Source of the DNA: Porogramme epimiltina
Lineage: Eukaryota > Basidiomycota > Agaricomycetes > Polyporales > Polyporaceae
Reading direction: 5' to 3'
Length of the DNA: 64,000 nt
Assembly (NCBI GenBank): GCA_900155495.1
Contig: FTLJ01000102.1
Coordinates: 94,989 to 158,988 of the forward strand
Below are positions 1 through 10,599 of this stretch, piece by piece (position 1 is the stretch's first letter; each line of letters starts with the position of its first letter). The position numbers and the translations under genes are program-made. The notes under the pieces are model-generated. The model worked only from the letters and a program-made list of their open reading frames with translations, searched no databases and had not been told where the DNA came from.

Positions 1-109
1 TCCTCCAGCCCACGACTCCGTCGATTCCACATAACACCTTTCTCGTCTTCCTCGTCCTCGTCATCCACTCCTGCACCTGCACGTAGGCGCGCTACCCCAC
101 ACCGCCAGC

Positions 110-1677
110 ATGTCCGTCGAGCACCTTCGCCAACGCTACGAGTCCGCGGACCAGGGCCACGTCTTCACCTTCTACGACACCCTCCCCCCTGCCGAGCAAC
201 AGGCACTCGTCTCACAACTTGAGGCACTCGACATTGAACGCGTCAACCGCATCTACCAAAAGGCCGTCGGCGCCGAGCGCGAGCTCGCCGCGAACGCGGG
301 CAAGGAGGTCATCGAGCCCCTCCCCGAGGACGCGGCGGGCTCCGTCATCGGCGACCCCGCGCAGGAGGCCGCCTGGCGCACGGCGGGCCTCGCCGCGATC
401 GCGCGCGGCGAGGTTGGTGTGCTCCTCATGGCCGGCGGGCAGGGCACGCGCCTCGGCAGCTCCGCGCCCAAGGGCTGCTACGACATCGGCCTGCCCTCGC
501 ACAAGTCGCTCTTCCAGTACCAGGCGGAGCGCATTGCGCGCCTCCAGGCCGTCGCCGCCGCGTCGCCCGGCGCGCCCGCGGGCAGGGCGGTGATTCCGTG
601 GTACGTGATGACGAGCGGTCCGACAAGGGGCGAGACGGAGGCGTTCTTCAAGAAGCACAACTTCTTCGGGCTCGACCCCGCCAACGTCATCTTCTTTGAA
701 CAAGGTGCGTCTCCCCGCTGCAGCCATTTTACGTCCCCCACTCCCCTCCCCCACTCTCTCCGTTCGCGCGCGCTGAGCACAGGTGCTGCGCAGGGACACT
801 GCCCTGCCTCACGATGGACGGCAAGGTTCTGCTCGAGACGCGCTCGCGCGTCGCCGTAGCGCCCGACGGGAACGGCGGGCTCTACGCCGCGCTCCGCCAG
901 CCGCTCACGCCCGGCAACAAGGCGCACACGGTGCTCTCGGACCTCGACCGGCGACGGATCCGCTACGTGCACTCGTACTGCGTCGACAACTGCCTCGTGC
1001 GCATCGCGGACCCCGTCTTCGTCGGCTACTGCCTGCAGAAGGGCGCGGACTGCGCGGCCAAGGTCGTGCCCAAGGCGTACCCGACCGAGTCCGTCGGCGT
1101 CGTCGCGCGCCGCGGCGACAAGTTCTCCGTCGTCGAGTACTCGGAGATCTCCAAGGAGCAGGCCGAGCGCCGCACGCCCGCGGGCGAGCTCGCGTTCCGC
1201 GCGGGCAACATCGCGAACCACTTCTACACCGCGCCGTTCCTCCGCGCCGTCGAGGCGTTCGAGGACGAGCTCGCGTTCCACATCGCGCGCAAGAAGATCG
1301 CGCACGTCGACGTCGCGTCCGGCGAGGCCGTCAAGCCTGCCAAGCCGAACGGGATGAAGCTCGAGATGTTCGTCTTTGATGTCTTCCCGTTCACCCAGCG
1401 CTTCGCCGTCCTCGAGGTCGCGCGCGCCGAGGAGTTCAGCCCGCTCAAGAACGCGCCCGGCACGGGCTCGGACGACCCCGACACGAGCCGGCGCGACCTC
1501 CTCGCGCAGCACCGCCGCTTCCTCGAAGCCGCGGGCGCGACGGTCCAGGAAGGCGTCGAGATCGAGCTCTCCCCGCTCGTCACGTACGCCGGCGAGGGCC
1601 TCGAGTCGGTCAAGGGCAAGACGTTCACGCGCTCGGGGATGGTTGAGTCCGTGGAGGAGCTCGACGCGCTCGCCTAA
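110..1677 (+). CDS. UAP1: UDP-N-acetylglucosamine pyrophosphorylase
   Basis: This enzyme makes UDP-GlcNAc from UTP and GlcNAc-1-phosphate in the cytosol, the precursor for chitin, N-glycans and GPI anchors. Two exons, 110-704 and 794-1677, join through an 89-bp GT-AG intron and give 492 residues, the usual eukaryotic UAP length. The nucleotide-binding signature LMAGGQGTRLGSSAPKG lies near residue 105, followed by FQYQAERI. The join restores FFEQ-GTLPCLTMDGK, a conserved family segment, and later GNIANHFY and KLEMFVFDVFP match the sugar-binding and C-terminal regions. The ATG at 110 is the first in frame and precedes the conserved N-terminal helix (HLRQRYESADQGHVFTFY). What is seen is a complete gene; the function follows from the family. 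The codon use is extremely GC-rich, which creates a long antisense reading frame. Confidence 0.96.
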
Positions 1678-1986
1678 GCGCGAGTAGAGAGTATAGAAGG
1701 CATGCCATGGACAGTGGAGTTGTACCACCAATACTAGTACTGTAGTCATCCGGTTTTCGCTGTGCTGTCGTCGCCAACGGACATGGACACTTTCGTAGTC
1801 TGCTAGAATATCATCACACCCCGGAGTGCCGGGAGAATCGTACCTCGTCTTCGTCGCGTGTCATCGATAGCTCACGCAAAAGCCGCTATCGGAAACGCAC
1901 GGTAGTTGAACGGGCCACGAGGTACAGTACACACGTAAAGGGAGGTCCGACTGCAAGTCCTCGCGCCGCGCTCATCTGCACCGCTG
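1678..1986. other. Convergent intergenic region
   Basis: This is the 3' flank shared by UAP1 (plus) and the taxilin-like gene (minus), which converge here. I see no further coding signal. Both terminators and poly(A) sites should lie in this stretch, but no single site is clear. Confidence 0.5.
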
Positions 1987-4077
1987 TCAGGATCCCTCTG
2001 CCCGCCGATTATTGGCTTTCTCTCCCCCTTCTTGTTTATGTGTTTCTTGCTTGTGTAGAGCGCCGTGTAATGACTGCAGGAACTGTCGCGTTCGTTCGCC
2101 ATCGGGCTGTTGGGGTAAAGGGAATGGGAGTGTAAGCCACATTTTGGCCTGTAGGTGTGGGGTATATGCGCATACCTCTTGACAGCATGATAGTAGCTTA
2201 TTGATGAGAGTAGTCTGCTGCTCTGTCGCATCATCCAGCTCTTTACGAAGCTGTTTATTCTGTAAAAATCATTAGAGTGTGCTAGCTCGCACAGAATGTA
2301 AACAAAACATACCTCATCTTCTGTTTTGTCTGCTCGAGCCTTCTCGGCATCAGCAAGCTGTTTCTGCTCCGCTGCTCGTGCTCGTGACAGCAAAACTTCC
2401 AGCTCTTTTGACCTAACAACACATTCAAAGTGTCGTTCTCGGAGCTCATACTGTCGTAGGACCTCTTTCAGCCGTTCCCGGACGCTATGGCAGAAAATGC
2501 ACGTCAGGGGCCGCATATGGCAGATCGATTCATCCAGCACTCACACGCCGTCGAATATATTCTGTAGCGTCTTCCGTGCTCTAGTAAAGGCGACGACGGT
2601 CAGTCACCAGTCCGCGGAGACAGGGCGCCGCCGGGTGTCGGGATTACTCACTCTGTTGGATCCTCCACCCACTCCTTCTTCAGCTTCTGGCGCACCGGCT
2701 GCGGGCCGTCGTCCAGCTCCTCCGTCCCAGGCCCGTCCGTGAGGTCCATCATCTCCACCGCGAGGATGACGTCCCCGTCCTCAATGCCTGCCTCCTCCGG
2801 CGTCTGGTCCGGCTCGAGCGTGCGCCCGCCATGGGAGAAGATGAACTGCATCGCGTTCGGGCCCGAACTCGTACTCGCGGTACTGCTCGTGCCGTTCACA
2901 AGTGGGCTCAGACTCTTCTTGCCTGGGTTCGCGCTAACGGTACTCGTACCGGCCGAGGCGGAAGCAACGTGCGTCTCCATACGCTCCGTCCAGGCGTTGA
3001 AAAGGCGCGCGAGCTTGGTCTTGCGTGAGATCTTGAAGTAGAGCTCCGCGCGGTACTTGCATACGACGCGCACGACGATGTCGGGCATCTCGCGGTACTT
3101 GCTCTCCTGGACCTTGGCTCGCTCGACGCGCTTCGCCATGTCCGTCTTCATTTGCACGATCTGAGAAGTGGGGGTGTGCATCGAACTTTGAGATTCGTTT
3201 AGGGGCAGTGGTTGCAACGCACCTCTTCCTGCGCCTCCTCCACACATGTCGCTAGACGTTTGCTATCTTCCTAGGAATATGGTTCCAGTGAGGATGACAT
3301 AGAAGCGCAAGGCTATTGGCCAACGCACTCGTAGCTTCTTGTTGTCCTGAGGAAACCAACTCAATTTAACGTACGGAGAGGGGTGATTTGCGACCCACCT
3401 TCTGCAGCTCCCGAGCAAGATTCTCCATCTTCGTCTTCGTCTGGTTGGCCTTGGTCAACTGGCCCTTTGCTGCGCGACATGTGGGACAACGTGGGTTATA
3501 TTAGAGGGTCCCGACACACCTGCATCCTTGTCCTTAACCAACTTCTGCTTCTCTTTCGCGTGGTCCCGCTCTAATCGTTTGAACTCTGCAAACTGTCACA
3601 CCAGAGTCGTCTATCATCTTTCGTACCACAAATAAAAATAATAGGCGCACCAGCTCGATGTACTTTGCATGAATCGCTGTCTCGTTCATGCCCGAGACGG
3701 AATTCTGTGCCTCCTCCGCTGGACGGGCGGCGAGTCCACAGACGTCAACATATCCCCAGACGCACGCATGAGGTGGACCACTCACTGAACCGTCGCTCCT
3801 CCTCCCCTTCGTGAACCTCCTCCTCCTCGAGCGCCGCGATCCGGTTCTTCAGAGTCTCGTACATTTGTGAGGGGTCGACGGGCTGCTCCACCGCCTTCTT
3901 CTTCCCCTTCTGAGCGGGCGCATGGCCACCTCCGTTTACGGCGGCGCCGTTCGCGGTGCGCGGTGGGGGCGCGGTGGACGCCCCGTTTGGCGGAACGGGT
4001 GGTGCGGCGGCGGGTGCAGGCGGGGTGGGGCCTGCAGGGGCAGTCCTGCCATGTCGGGCGGACTGGGCACCGTTCAT
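1987..4077 (-). CDS. Taxilin-like coiled-coil protein with embedded SUMO-like domain
   Basis: Taxilins are long coiled-coil proteins that bind syntaxins in vesicle traffic. Eleven exons join in frame: 4077-3786, 3718-3651, 3592-3520, 3469-3399, 3346-3329, 3270-3223, 3160-2652, 2580-2545, 2484-2313, 2259-2176 and 2106-1987, about 496 residues. The N-terminal part is Ala/Pro-rich, then come taxilin-type segments (MYETLKNRIAALEEEE; ENLARELQKDNKKLR). After KRVERAKVQESKYREMP a ubiquitin-fold segment begins (DIVVRVVCKYRAELYFKIS, then MQFIFSHGGRTLEPDQTPEE and IEDGDVILAVE), which resembles the Rad60/SUMO-like family. The taxilin coil then resumes (RERLKEVLRQYELRERHFE; SKELEVLLSRARAAEQKQLA). The C-terminus after LLSCCQE is short compared with normal taxilins, and the last exon is the least certain. 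The SUMO-like part is in the same open exon as the upstream coil, so it is not simply a misread neighbour. Confidence 0.8.
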
Positions 4078-5102
4078 GGCGGTGGGGGCGCGCGAGCTTG
4101 GTGAACAGCCTGGCAGGGCGGCGGGGTTATATGGTGCGGTTGGTGTGTGTGGGGAGCGTGCGCGGGGGTGTGCAGCTGCAGGTGTGGGGAAGGCAAGAGA
4201 GAACTCGGACTCGTCGGAGGAGGGGACAGCGCCGGTGAGAGGAGAGCGGGTCAGCGGCCTTTGCTAGTCGACCGTCGTTTGTCACGCTCCTTGCCTCCGC
4301 CCCCCGTCTTTCCGTTTCCTCCCTTGTTTCTCTCGCTCTCGTTGCGGTCGCACAGGCGGGCTCGCCGCTGCAAATCGTCCCTTTCTCGTCGACGAAGGCC
4401 CTTGGCTCACTGCTTTTCTCCCGCCCCACTCCAACTGGCCAATCGGCGCCTTGCAGGACAACCTCCGGCCTCACCGACACCCGAATAGTCTACCACATGC
4501 TTCGTTATTTTCGCATCGAGAAAGACAGTCATCTTCGGGCACAATCAGGCATATGGTACAGATAGAGAGCGGGATGCCATTGCAGGGACGGAAGTGAATG
4601 GCTGTGAGTCCGCTTTGCGTGGCTCGCGCACGAATGGCATGCGTTTTTCCACTCCATTTGACAGGCTCGCGTAAGACCAGGTGTGGAAAGGGGTGCTCAC
4701 GGAAGCTGACATGAGGTCGTGGTGGCTCCTTTATGCGATATTCCCGGAAACGTCGAGTGACTACACGTTCCCAGTCGAAGAAGGACAGACCAGGAACGCG
4801 CTGATCGATCTTGTGTATAGGGGACTCATGGGACGCACACGAGCGCGTTCAGTTGTAACGCGCGCACAGCACCAAATTCGCCACATGGCAGGCAATATAT
4901 GCGCACTCACGCGTGGCTTCCGAAGGGCACAGAGAGTAGTGATATGTGTGATATTGTAGGCCGACGGAGCCAGTATTAACGCGTCAATTATACTTGTGTA
5001 CACTAGGCTGTCCGGGCTGGCCCAAAGCAGGTCAACTGGCCGTCCACGTTAAATGCGCGGGAGACACGAACTCACCTGGGTGTCCTGCCCTCTTCTAGCA
5101 CC
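4078..5102. other. Intergenic region, no gene seen
   Basis: This is the 5' flank of the taxilin-like gene (4078 to about 4500, GC-rich with purine/pyrimidine runs) and the 3' flank of the EF-Ts gene. The open frames here show no family motif, no convincing splice pattern and no start context. I see no RNA gene. Confidence 0.4.
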
Positions 5103-6152
5103 TCATGAGCTCTCTAAGGGCTCTCCGACAGACCACTTGACGAACTCGAGAACCTCGAGCCCGCCGTCCTCGGCGCCCTCGCCCACCAGACCCTGCGCCT
5201 TCGCCCAGATCCGGAGCTCCTCCTCCACGTTGCTCCCCTGCTTGTCCATGAACATGTCCGACGGCTGCTCGTACAGCGCCTCGGGGTCCGCCGCGCCGTC
5301 CAGCGCGCGCACGCGCGTCGTCGGGAACCCGACGATCGTCCGTCCCAGCGAGCGTTCGAGCGCACGCAGCCGCTGCTGGAACTCCTCCTGCCCCACGAGC
5401 TCCGGCAGCCGCGGCGACTTGAGCGCGAGGAGCGCAAGCGTGCCCTTGGTCCCGCCCCCCGCGTGTCCGACGGTCCCGTGCAGGAACGGGAACGCGCGCA
5501 GGCCGAGGTGCCGCTGACTTGCGGGGAACGCGTCCCGCGCGAGCGCGGCCGCGCGCCGGAGCGTGACCTTCTCCCCGACCTTCGTCACCAAGTCCCGCAC
5601 GGCCTCCTCCACCGTAAGCTGCGATGTCGAAGCGGCCGCCTGCGGGCCGCGGTGGTCCAAGAGCGGCGCGCTGTGCAGAGCATCCAGTGCGACGGGCTGC
5701 ACGAACCCTGCGCCCTCGCCTTCGCCGCGGGCGGGCTCAGCGAGGAACGCGGCCGTGTGAGCGATGTCTGCAAGGAGGCGGCCGAAGAGCTCGTTGCGCG
5801 CGACAAAGTCCGTCTCGCAGTTGAGCTCGACCAGCGCCGCACGCACCCCGCCCGCGCCGGTGCGGGCTCCGGGCGAGAGGACCTGCACCCCGACGAGGCC
5901 TTGCCCCGCGACGCGGTCCGCGAGCTTGGCGACCTTCGCCGCGCCCGTCGCCGCGCGGTCGGCGTCGAGCCAGGCGAGCGCGGCGGTGAGGTCGTTGTTG
6001 CTGGCAGCGAGCGCCTCGCGGGCCTTGGTGAGCGAGACGCCTTCGGTGATTTTGCGGAGCTCTGCGATGAGCTTGACCGAGGGCTTCACGGGCGGTGCGG
6101 TCGAGTAGAGACGGGTCGACGAAGCAGAGGCGGCGCGGCGGACGGCGTACAT
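5103..6152 (-). CDS. TSF1: Mitochondrial elongation factor Ts
   Basis: EF-Ts exchanges GDP for GTP on EF-Tu in mitochondrial translation. A single uninterrupted exon of 349 residues begins MYAVRRAASASSTRLYS, an Arg/Ser-rich mitochondrial presequence. The mature part starts with the UBA-like domain (KLIAELRKITEGVSLTKARE; ALAASNNDLTAALAWL) and continues with the EF-Ts core motif VELNCETDFVARNELF and the later IVGFPTTRVRALDG and MDKQGSNVEEEL segments. A longer frame extends upstream to 6290, but the ATG at 6152 is preferred because it starts directly on a typical presequence. The gene is intronless, unlike almost all its neighbours. Confidence 0.93.
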   Translation of the reverse strand: MYAVRRAASASSTRLYSTAPPVKPSVKLIAELRKITEGVSLTKAREALAASNNDLTAALAWLDADRAATGAAKVAKLADRVAGQGLVGVQVLSPGARTGAGGVRAALVELNCETDFVARNELFGRLLADIAHTAAFLAEPARGEGEGAGFVQPVALDALHSAPLLDHRGPQAAASTSQLTVEEAVRDLVTKVGEKVTLRRAAALARDAFPASQRHLGLRAFPFLHGTVGHAGGGTKGTLALLALKSPRLPELVGQEEFQQRLRALERSLGRTIVGFPTTRVRALDGAADPEALYEQPSDMFMDKQGSNVEEELRIWAKAQGLVGEGAEDGGLEVLEFVKWSVGEPLESS

Positions 6153-7078
6153 GGTGAGCACGAAGAGGAAGGTGGAGGTCGGACTGGAAGAATGTGACGC
6201 GGTAGTTTCGCGCGTCGGAGCGCCGCCACGTGACGGACTGCCGGCGCTATTCGAGATCTCCCCGAATCTGCTAAGTCCACAGATTCTCAAGCTGGAGGAC
6301 TACGTAAACATCTAGTGGATTCGGAAGCTACGAAATTGCGCGCAGGTGCACACCAGAAATGCCCCTGGAGAAGATGGTGGGATTTCCTCCGCTATGACGG
6401 TTATGATGCCCGCATTTTCATGATGACACACCTTGCCACATGTCAGACAGTGAGACACACTTGGCGTGTCCAGACAATTATAATTGGTATCACGCCTAGC
6501 GTCCGTCTCTTCCCCAGCCCACGCAATCAGGTTCTATGCAAAGAATCAATATTCCAGCAGTCTACTAAGACATAAAATCCACGGAATATCCATAGGTATA
6601 AAAAGAGATGTACACTACTTTGTGACAGACGGCAGAGCACTGGACAGCGACAGACCATGAACATGAGCCGACGACACGGCATCGGGCTACAGGGCCCGCC
6701 CGGAGAGAGAGAGAACATGCAGAGCGTCAGCGATGATGTGGGAGACGAGATCCAGGGGAGTGCCGAGTAAACAACAACCAAATAGAGCGCGGCGCGGATT
6801 TACAGTAGGGGAGGGGGGCGCGACAGGAACACACCAGTGTGTGGAGGCGAGCAGGGGGGTGGGGATGAGGAGCCGTCGTGCGGCCCTGCCAACGCATGAC
6901 TTGGCGGGCCCCGAGGGCTGGGTCGAACGAGGAGCGTCGCGACGGGCCGCCGTGGATACCACGACCCGCGGACGCCGTCCGACAGGAACCGCTACCAGGG
7001 GCTGCGCCTCGGGGTCCCGATGTTCGTGTGCAGGGGCGGAGGCAGTGAAGCCCTGGCCGGGCGGCGGGCAGCGGGCGC
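6153..7078. other. Intergenic region, no gene seen
   Basis: It holds the 5' flank of EF-Ts and the 3' flank of the DUF6534 gene. The part near 6300-6620 is more AT-rich. Open frames are short and match no family I recognise. Confidence 0.4.
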
Positions 7079-8928
7079 TCATACGGCCATGGAGTGCTTG
7101 TCCGCGCTGCCGTACTTGACGGAGGCCTGGTACTGATCGACCCCCGACGTCAGCGCAAGTTCAAACGGTTCGAACGAGGCGGGGTGCGGGAGTATGAGGG
7201 AGGGGAGGTGTACCTCGAGTTCGTGGTCCCGTGCCGTGTCCTTGGTGGTGTCAATCTGGATGGCAATGTGCGTGCCGTGCTCGCGTTTCTGCGGAACGAG
7301 GGAGGTGGGTTAGTCGACGTGTAGTGGTGACAACTGAGGATACATACGCTGAGGTGGCTGGCCGCGACCGTAGGGTGCATGTTTTGGAGGGAGAGCGAAG
7401 TATCGTGTCCCTGGCTGGTGCCGTCCCGGAGACCCTTGCGGGCGTTCAGCGTCGCCATCAGCGAGTTCGTGTACACTATCCACTCATCAGCATGCGAGGC
7501 AATTAGTAGGGAGCCTATTATGGAAAACTCACGCCGGCCGATGATGAAAAAGAAGGTGATGTAAACGAACGTGTCTGGCAGTGCAAGGATTGTGATGAGG
7601 GACATGCATGCGCAAACGCTAGTCAACAGTCCCGTATTCACGGAGAAGATCATCTGAGATGTTTGCGTGAGAATCACACATGATACATCGCTAACGACAA
7701 TGTGTGCGCACCAGCCTGTTGATGAGCTGAGTCGATCTCTCGAAGCCGGTCTTCGAGGTCTGGAGGATCGTGCAGAGGATGACAGCGATGCAGACGTCTC
7801 CAGCAGCCGCGAACGCGTTGATCATGATAGACAACGCCTTCATGGGCAAATGTGAGACTTGGTCATGACGAGCAGCACTACAAGTCTCCTCACCTTGATC
7901 TCCACTAGTTCCGCGAAGGTGCTGAACTGGAGAGCCTTAGCAGTGTAACCCACTGATACGGCTATACACCCGACATTCAACTCCAGTCAGCTCCGTTGTG
8001 TAGGCAGAGAAAGGTTGATCGTACCAAACTCCGCAGCGATCAGACACAGCACGGGCACAGTAAGCCACGGCTTCTTTCCGCTCACTAGATAGTGTTGTTA
8101 GAAGGAACGTCACAAGACGCAATACAAAGCACTCACATCTATATACACGCGCCGCGAAGAAGCTCTGAACAAGGATTCCCGTGATGCCCTACGAGATTCG
8201 ATGTTACTATCGCTCAGTGGAAAGTGATGCATCGTGACGTACCTGAATGAGCACTTCGGGAATAATTGTCCTACCGGCATATGTTAGCTTTGAACCGCAA
8301 AGTAGCGTGATGGAGGTAGGACACGCACGGTGCAAGGAGAGCCAATGACTTGGGATCCCCATAGTTGGTGATGAGATACCAATACACTGCGTTTCTGTCA
8401 GTCGGATTTACCAGTGCACGAGATGTAAATGCAACGGACGTGAATGGGAGATCAGCGCCTACGAGATGAAAGTCAGAGAGCTAGTTACATCCGCTGCGTA
8501 GAGCAAATGCATACCTGATGGACCGTATCTGTCGTCCACACGGTCGCAACCTGGGTAGACCATTAGAAAGTGAAATAAACAATACAACGGAATGCACCGG
8601 CGACGCACCAACGCCTTCATGTACAATGGGTCTCGGGAATAGCGGGTGAAGTAGAAGTACGCCTGCGAGCAGGATACTGTTGTTTGCGTTAGGAGGGGAT
8701 GTGCCTTGACTCGATCGCATGTACTAGCAGCTTACCTCCCCAGAGACTGATTGTGGGGGCGGCACAAATTAATGTCTATGCGCCACCAGGATCTAAGACA
8801 CAGGAACTCACATTCCGGAAAGAAGGACGCCAATGAACAGCGGACCCATTCTAAAGAGCCGATTGAGCACGTGCGTTCACAGCCGGGAGAGTGGCAGCCA
8901 AGACATACGTTTCGTCGAGGATGGTCAT
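7079..8928 (-). CDS. DUF6534 seven-helix membrane protein
   Basis: The DUF6534 family is a large group of predicted seven-helix membrane proteins in Agaricomycetes with no established biochemical role. More than ten small exons can be joined in frame from MTILDET (8928-8909). Recognisable blocks in order are MGPLFIGVLLSGILWGV (helix 1), YFYFTRYSRDPLYMKALV, ALISHSLYWYLITNYGDP, EVLIQGITGILVQSFFAARVYR, a helix with LTVPVLCLIAAEF, ALSIMINAFAAAGDVCIAVI, the loop KTGFERSTQLINRL, and the last helices with LPDTFVYITFFFIIGRLYTN followed by SLMATLNARKGLR. The tail is cytosolic-type and ends KHSMAV at 7079. One exon of only 11 nt (8746-8736) is needed to complete GILWGV. Exon borders in the middle part are approximate. 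The family assignment rests on the order and spacing of these motifs. Confidence 0.82.
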
Positions 8929-10599
8929 GTTGACGAGAAAGCACTAGGGGCGAATGGACTACGTCGACGGTGTGGGGGTGGGCAGTGACAGAGGGAGGGT
9001 CCAATGTGAGGCAGGCACATGAGGGACTTTGGGGTATTTCTACTCTGAGGGCTGGGGTGCGACGTTGGCGAGAAGAGGGTAAGAGGGTTTCCGGGTCGCG
9101 AGGCGAAGATCTCTAGGAAAGATCTAAGCATAAAATTGATTTCTGTCGGCTAGAGGCGCGTAGTGACGGCGGGCTGGCGTGCGGACAGGTGATAGCGCGG
9201 GATTTTGGGGACAAGACCTTGGCCCAGATGTGAGCGGAGAGGGGGCATAGAATATTGGTGATGGTCGTTAGCGGGGCGCGAAGTGCCGGAGCCAACTTCT
9301 AGACCGTCGGCAGCGGATTACTTTACCCCGCTGCGAGTTGCAGGATGGGCCAAACGGGGAGAACGAGTAGGACGAGGGCGGGGCGGCTGCGACACGTTTG
9401 AGGGCCGCGGAGATTGAGGACATTGTACAGACCGCCGCGATGAAGATGGACGGGCAGTAATGAGTGCGGACGGGCGAAGAGCTGTTCTCTGGAGAAGCGG
9501 GGGGACTGATGGGTGCCGCGGGAGGACTAGCACGCAGGCCACGGGAGGAGGCCCCCGGCAAGGGCTCTGAGGCGAGGGCCTGAACGTTGAGACGACACGA
9601 CGGTGCTGACGCAATGCGCCGATGATGCTATCGCGCAGATCGCGATCTCGAATTTGGGTCCGACGCGAAAACGTTTTCGAACCTTAACCGCGCCAACAAA
9701 CTCAAGCGCCGCCCCGTCGGCTCACGCGGCTCCGTATTGGGTGCCCCTGCCTCGACCCTGCCCCATCGCGAATCGCGCCCCCGTACTCGACGCCTTCCCA
9801 AAATTTCCGTCAGGGCTTCCTCGAACCCTGACCCGCCGCTTCGAGCCTCGCACAGCGGCCGTGGCTCATCTCCACACGCTATCTTCTCCTTGCACAGCGT
9901 CCAAACACGCCTATCTGCCCCTCCCCATTCAGTCCCGTCGTCCGTCGAGCGGTCTCTTACTCATAAGTAGCACATCCCCGCGTCTTATGAGCTTCGCTCT
10001 GTCCATCAGACCGCGCACATGTACTCTTGTCAACCTCTTGTACAAGTACTTGTCATGATACATCAGCAACCCAATATACTCCCCTCCGCGGATTCCCAAT
10101 CGGCTCTAACCTGTTTCTTGCCCACTGGACACCGCCCCTTCAAACAGCCAAGCCTCGAGCCCGAAACGGCCATCCACATCATTCGCACACTGCACATGGT
10201 GCCCATAAACGTAACGTGGAGTTGCTACGACACCCAAGGGGCCCTGTCAGAGTCCTCACTCCAGCTCCGCGGCGCACAAGACCTCGACAAGACTCGAGAA
10301 GCATCGTTTGAAAGCGTATACATCCGCTCGCGACCCCACATCGCGCATCTGCCCGCCAACACCGACCCCGGCGTACCCAACATTGTTCTGATATCCCATA
10401 TAGATCAGTCACCCGCGATCCGCGACGCTACCACGCCTCTACTTATCAGACTCTCGGATTTGCACGACCTCGAAAACGGTCTCGACTCTCCGCGAAACGC
10501 GCTCGCGGCCCCATCCATGTCTGTGCATCTCTGGGAGCTCGACCTGCGGGGGAGCTGCGCACCACAGAGCCCCACCTTCCCTCCCCTCCAACAAGCCCC
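8929..10599. other. Long intergenic region, no gene recognised
   Basis: It is the 5' flank of the DUF6534 gene and the 3' flank of the 2OG-oxygenase gene. An open plus frame at 9603-10058 and others of similar size have no motif, no signal peptide and Ser/Arg/Pro-rich composition as expected from random GC-rich sequence. I cannot support a gene here. Confidence 0.35.

Noticed and set aside
478..1749. 423-codon open frame on the minus strand opposite UAP1
   Set aside because: It is an antisense shadow produced by the strong G/C bias at third codon positions of UAP1. Its composition (Arg/Leu/Ala/Val/Glu/Asp) is the mirror of UAP1 codons and it has no motif.
2648..3247. A separate small gene for the SUMO-like domain starting at MCGGGAG
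   Set aside because: That start arises from reading through a GTGCGT...CTCAG intron. Splicing joins the upstream coil (TCVEEAQEE) to IVQMKTDM in frame, so the domain belongs to the taxilin-like gene, although separate transcripts are not excluded.
4681..4959. Open frame of 92 codons on the plus strand
   Set aside because: It has no motif, no supporting splice sites and lies in an AT-richer intergenic part; length alone is not evidence.
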